From: Pseudomonas sp. FP198
Lineage (GTDB): Bacteria > Pseudomonadota > Gammaproteobacteria > Pseudomonadales > Pseudomonadaceae
Length of the DNA stretch: 64,000 nucleotides
NCBI RefSeq assembly: GCF_030687895.1
Contig: NZ_CP117452.1
Coordinates: 4,828,501-4,892,500, forward strand
Direction: 5' to 3'
The notes beneath the pieces are model-generated. The model was not told the origin of the DNA and ran no database searches. It saw only the letters and a list, made by a program, of their open reading frames with translations. Made by a program: the position numbers and the translations under genes. Below are positions 61,634 through 64,000 of the stretch, in pieces (within the stretch, counting starts at the first letter, position 1; each line of letters begins with the position of its first letter).

Positions 61634-62998
61634 TCAGGATTTGGCTTCAGACAGGCTGGAGAGATCGACATCCTTGGCCGCTGGTTCCTTGAGCACGACA
61701 CGCTTGATCGGGCCCACGATAACCAGGTAGCTGAACACCGCCATCAGCGCGTTGCAACCGACAAACACCAGCGCCCACTTGAACGAACCGGTTGAGCTGA
61801 TGATGTAGCCGATGACGATTGGCGTGGTAATCGACGCCAGGTTGCCGAAGGTGTTGAACAGGCCACCGCTCAAGCCGGCGATCTGTTTTGGCGAGGTGTC
61901 GGAGACCACGGCCCAGCCCAGTGCACCGACGCCTTTACCGAAGAAGGCCAGGGCCATGAAGCCCACCACCATCCATTCGATGTCCACATAGTTGCACGCC
62001 ACGATGCTGCTGGACACCAGCAGGCCGGCGATGATCGGCGCCTTGCGGGCGAAGGTCAGCGAGTGGCCCTTGCGCAGCAGGTAGTCGGAAATCACCCCGC
62101 CAAGCACGCCGCCGATAAATCCACAGATGGCTGGCAAGGACGCGATGAAACCGGCCTTGAGGATGGTCATGCCGCGTTCCTGCACCAGGTACACCGGGAA
62201 CCAGGTCAGGAAGAAGTAGGTAATGCCGTTGATGCAGTATTGGCCCAGATATACGCCCAGCATCATACGGTTGGTCAGCAGCTGGCGAATGTAATCCCAC
62301 TTCGGACCATCGGCTTTCTTTTCTTTGCCCTTGTCCTGATCCATGTCGACCATCGCGCCGTTGGACGCGATGTGATTGAACTCGGCCTCGTTGATCATCG
62401 GGTGCTGGCGCGGGCTGTAGATCACCTTCAGCCAGACCAGCGAGAACACGATACCGATCACGCCCATCACGATGAACACGTGCTGCCAGCCGAAGCGGTA
62501 GACGATCCAGCCCATCAGCGGTGCGAACAGTACGGTGGCGAAATACTGCGCCGAGTTGAAGATCGCCGAGGCGGTGCCGCGTTCCGCAGTGGGGAACCAG
62601 GCCGCGACGATACGGGCGTTGCCCGGGAAGGAAGGCGCTTCGGCCAGCCCGACCAGGAAGCGCAGCATGAACAGCGCAACCACCGCCGTGGACATGCCGA
62701 ATTCACCGACATAGCCTTGCAGCACGGTGAACAACGACCAAGTGAAAATGCTCAGGGCATAGATTTTTTTCGAACCGAAACGGTCGAGCAGCCAGCCGCC
62801 AGGAATCTGCCCGGCCACGTAGGCCCAGCCGAAGGCGGAGAAGATATAACCGAGGGTGACGGCATCGATGCCGAGGTCTTTTTGCAGGCTGGAGCCAGCG
62901 ATGGCGATGGTGGCACGGTCGGCATAGTTGATCGTTGTCACCAAAAACAGCATGAGCAGGATCAAATAGCGGACGTGCGTCGGCTTGGTCTCTTGCAT
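61634..62998 (-). CDS. gudP: MFS D-galactarate/D-glucarate transporter
   Basis: Major facilitator of the anion:cation symporter family, 454 residues with 12 helices. Characteristic GudP sequence: TTINYADRATIAIAGS, then GWAYVAGQIPGGWLLDRFGS and RFLVGLAEAPSFPGNAR. It supplies galactarate or glucarate to the dehydratase. The ATG at 62998 (MQETKPTHVRY) follows GGAAG. It stops 12 nt before garD. Confidence 0.93.
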   Translation of the reverse strand: MQETKPTHVRYLILLMLFLVTTINYADRATIAIAGSSLQKDLGIDAVTLGYIFSAFGWAYVAGQIPGGWLLDRFGSKKIYALSIFTWSLFTVLQGYVGEFGMSTAVVALFMLRFLVGLAEAPSFPGNARIVAAWFPTAERGTASAIFNSAQYFATVLFAPLMGWIVYRFGWQHVFIVMGVIGIVFSLVWLKVIYSPRQHPMINEAEFNHIASNGAMVDMDQDKGKEKKADGPKWDYIRQLLTNRMMLGVYLGQYCINGITYFFLTWFPVYLVQERGMTILKAGFIASLPAICGFIGGVLGGVISDYLLRKGHSLTFARKAPIIAGLLVSSSIVACNYVDIEWMVVGFMALAFFGKGVGALGWAVVSDTSPKQIAGLSGGLFNTFGNLASITTPIVIGYIISSTGSFKWALVFVGCNALMAVFSYLVIVGPIKRVVLKEPAAKDVDLSSLSEAKS

Positions 62999-63045
62999 GT
63001 AATCTACTTCCACTATTTATTTTTATGCGGGAAATCAAATTGTAC

Positions 63046-63072
63046 GGACGGCGCCGAAATCCGGCGCCGTCC
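63046..63072 (-). promoter_or_regulatory. Strong hairpin between the aldehyde dehydrogenase and gudP
   Basis: An 11-bp GC-rich stem (GGACGGCGCCG, loop 5 nt) in the 85-bp gap. The U-tract that follows is weak, so it may be a partial terminator or an mRNA-stabilising structure. Confidence 0.5.
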
Positions 63073-63083
63073 GGTGTTGCGTA

Positions 63084-64000
63084 TTACGAGCCGATGTAGG
63101 AGGTCTTCACCACGGTGTAGAACTCTTGCGCGTAGCGGCCTTGCTCGCGCGAACCGTAGGACGATCCTTTGCGCCCGCCGAACGGCACGTGGTAATCCAC
63201 GCCGGCGGTCGGCAGGTTGACCATTACCATGCCCGCCTGGGAATGGCGCTTGAAGTGGTTGGCGTACTTCAACGAAGTGGTGGCGATACCTGCGGACAGG
63301 CCGAACTCGGTGTCGTTGGCCATCGCCAGCGCCGCCTCGTAGTCAGCCACGCGCACGATGTTGGCGACCGGGCCGAAGATCTCTTCACGGCTGTGATGCG
63401 CATCGAGGCTTCACTGTCGGCGAACAGCGTCGGCGCCAGGAAGTAACCTTCGGTGTCGCAGGTCACCACACCACCACCGCTGACCAACCGCGCACCTTCG
63501 CTCTGGCCGATGTCGATGTACTTCAAGTCCTGGTTGAGCTGGGCCTCGGAGACCACAGGGCCGATATCAGTGCCGGCCTTCAATGCATGACCGACCTTGA
63601 TCGACTGCATGCGCTCGGCCATCGCCGCGACGAACTTGTCGTGGATACCGGCGGTGACGATCAGGCGGCTCGACGCGGTGCAACGCTGGCCGGTGGAATA
63701 GAACGCGCTCTGCACCGCCAGCTCGACGGCCTGCTTGAGGTCGGCGTCGTCGAGGATGATCTGCGGGTTCTTGCCGCCCATTTCCAACTGCACCTTGGCT
63801 TGGCGCGACACGCAGTTGACCGCGATCTGCCGGCCCACGCCCACGGAACCGGTGAAGCTGATGCCGTCGACTTTGGGGCTGTTGACCAGGACTTCACCGA
63901 CCACGCGGCCGCTGCCCATGACCAGGTTGAACGCACCGGCCGGGAAACCGGCGCGGGAAATGATTTCGGCCAAGGCCCAGGCACAGCCCGGCACCAGCTC
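63084..64000 (-). pseudogene. 2,5-dioxovalerate dehydrogenase gene, frameshifted and partial
   Basis: Alpha-ketoglutarate-semialdehyde dehydrogenase of the aldehyde dehydrogenase superfamily, last step of galactarate/glucarate breakdown. The visible part has ISFTGSVGVGRQIA, the Glu in VQLEMGGKNPQ, the catalytic Cys in GQRCTASSR and the family C-terminus VPFGGRKGSSYGSREQGRYA. The frame breaks at about 63395: after FADSEASMRI the frame is lost and returns as REEIFGPVANIVRV, needing one base added or two removed. The 5' part lies beyond the right edge. Error or real lesion. Confidence 0.85.

Noticed and set aside
60005-61795. A 596-codon open frame opposite garD
   Set aside because: Antisense shadow of garD, His/Gln/Arg-rich translation.

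Overview
The window is chromosomal DNA of a Pseudomonas, most likely from the P. fluorescens species complex. The evidence is the GC-rich coding sequence, the gene order cysNC-cysD-Nif3-algW-hisCDG-murA-ibaG-mlaBCDEF-kdsD-kdsC-lptCAB-rpoN-hpf-ptsN-rapZ-ptsO-ZIP-sodA-fumC-fagA-pmbA-darP-tldD-nit-yhdP-rng-maf-mreDCB-gatCAB (the P. aeruginosa PA4442-PA4484 order, recalled and not searched), and many REP-doublet (REPIN-type) repeats typical of fluorescent pseudomonads. No rRNA, tRNA, CRISPR array, IS element or prophage was seen.

Layout. 1-9.2 kb: trxB (cut by the left edge), cysZ, a GT4 glycosyltransferase, an Old Yellow Enzyme reductase, glutathione peroxidase, slyD, a DUF3565 protein, pta and a PlsC-type acyltransferase. 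9.3-17.5 kb: sulfate activation (cysD, cysNC), a Nif3 protein, algW, then an islet of a TonB-dependent receptor plus a DUF4198 periplasmic protein, bracketed by repeats. 17.7-26 kb (minus strand): mlaFEDCB, ibaG, murA, hisG, hisD, hisC. 26-33 kb (plus strand): Kdo synthesis and LPS export (kdsD, kdsC, lptC, lptA, lptB), then rpoN and the nitrogen PTS set. 33-37 kb (minus): a likely Fur-controlled iron-sparing operon fagA-fumC-orfX-sodA-ZIP. 37-50.7 kb: pmbA, darP, and mreB-mreC-mreD-maf-rng-yhdP-nitrilase-tldD. 50.9-56.1 kb (plus): gatCAB, an RlpA-like lipoprotein, a CaCA antiporter and a carboxymuconolactone-decarboxylase-like protein. 56.2-58.9 kb: an AT-richer DUF4917 gene with SIR2-like motifs, broken by a frameshift, and a PqaA-type secreted protein. 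58.9-64 kb (minus): an AEC transporter and a D-galactarate/glucarate catabolic set (dehydratase, transporter, ketoglutarate-semialdehyde dehydrogenase running off the right edge).

Functional logic. Much of the window builds and maintains the envelope: MurA and MreBCD for peptidoglycan and shape, Kdo and Lpt for LPS, Mla and YhdP for phospholipid homeostasis, and AlgW for envelope stress. The iron-sparing operon supplies iron-independent fumarase and superoxide dismutase and a metal importer.

Oddities. Three genes carry insertion-type frameshifts: tldD (two), DUF4917 and the aldehyde dehydrogenase. They may be real lesions or sequence errors. The CaCA antiporter has ATT where its start codon should be. 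The start codons of slyD and the DUF3565 gene may interlock in one CATG. Thirteen REP-doublet loci are all absent from divergent promoter regions. The best candidate for an accessory, possibly defence-related, element is the DUF4917 gene.
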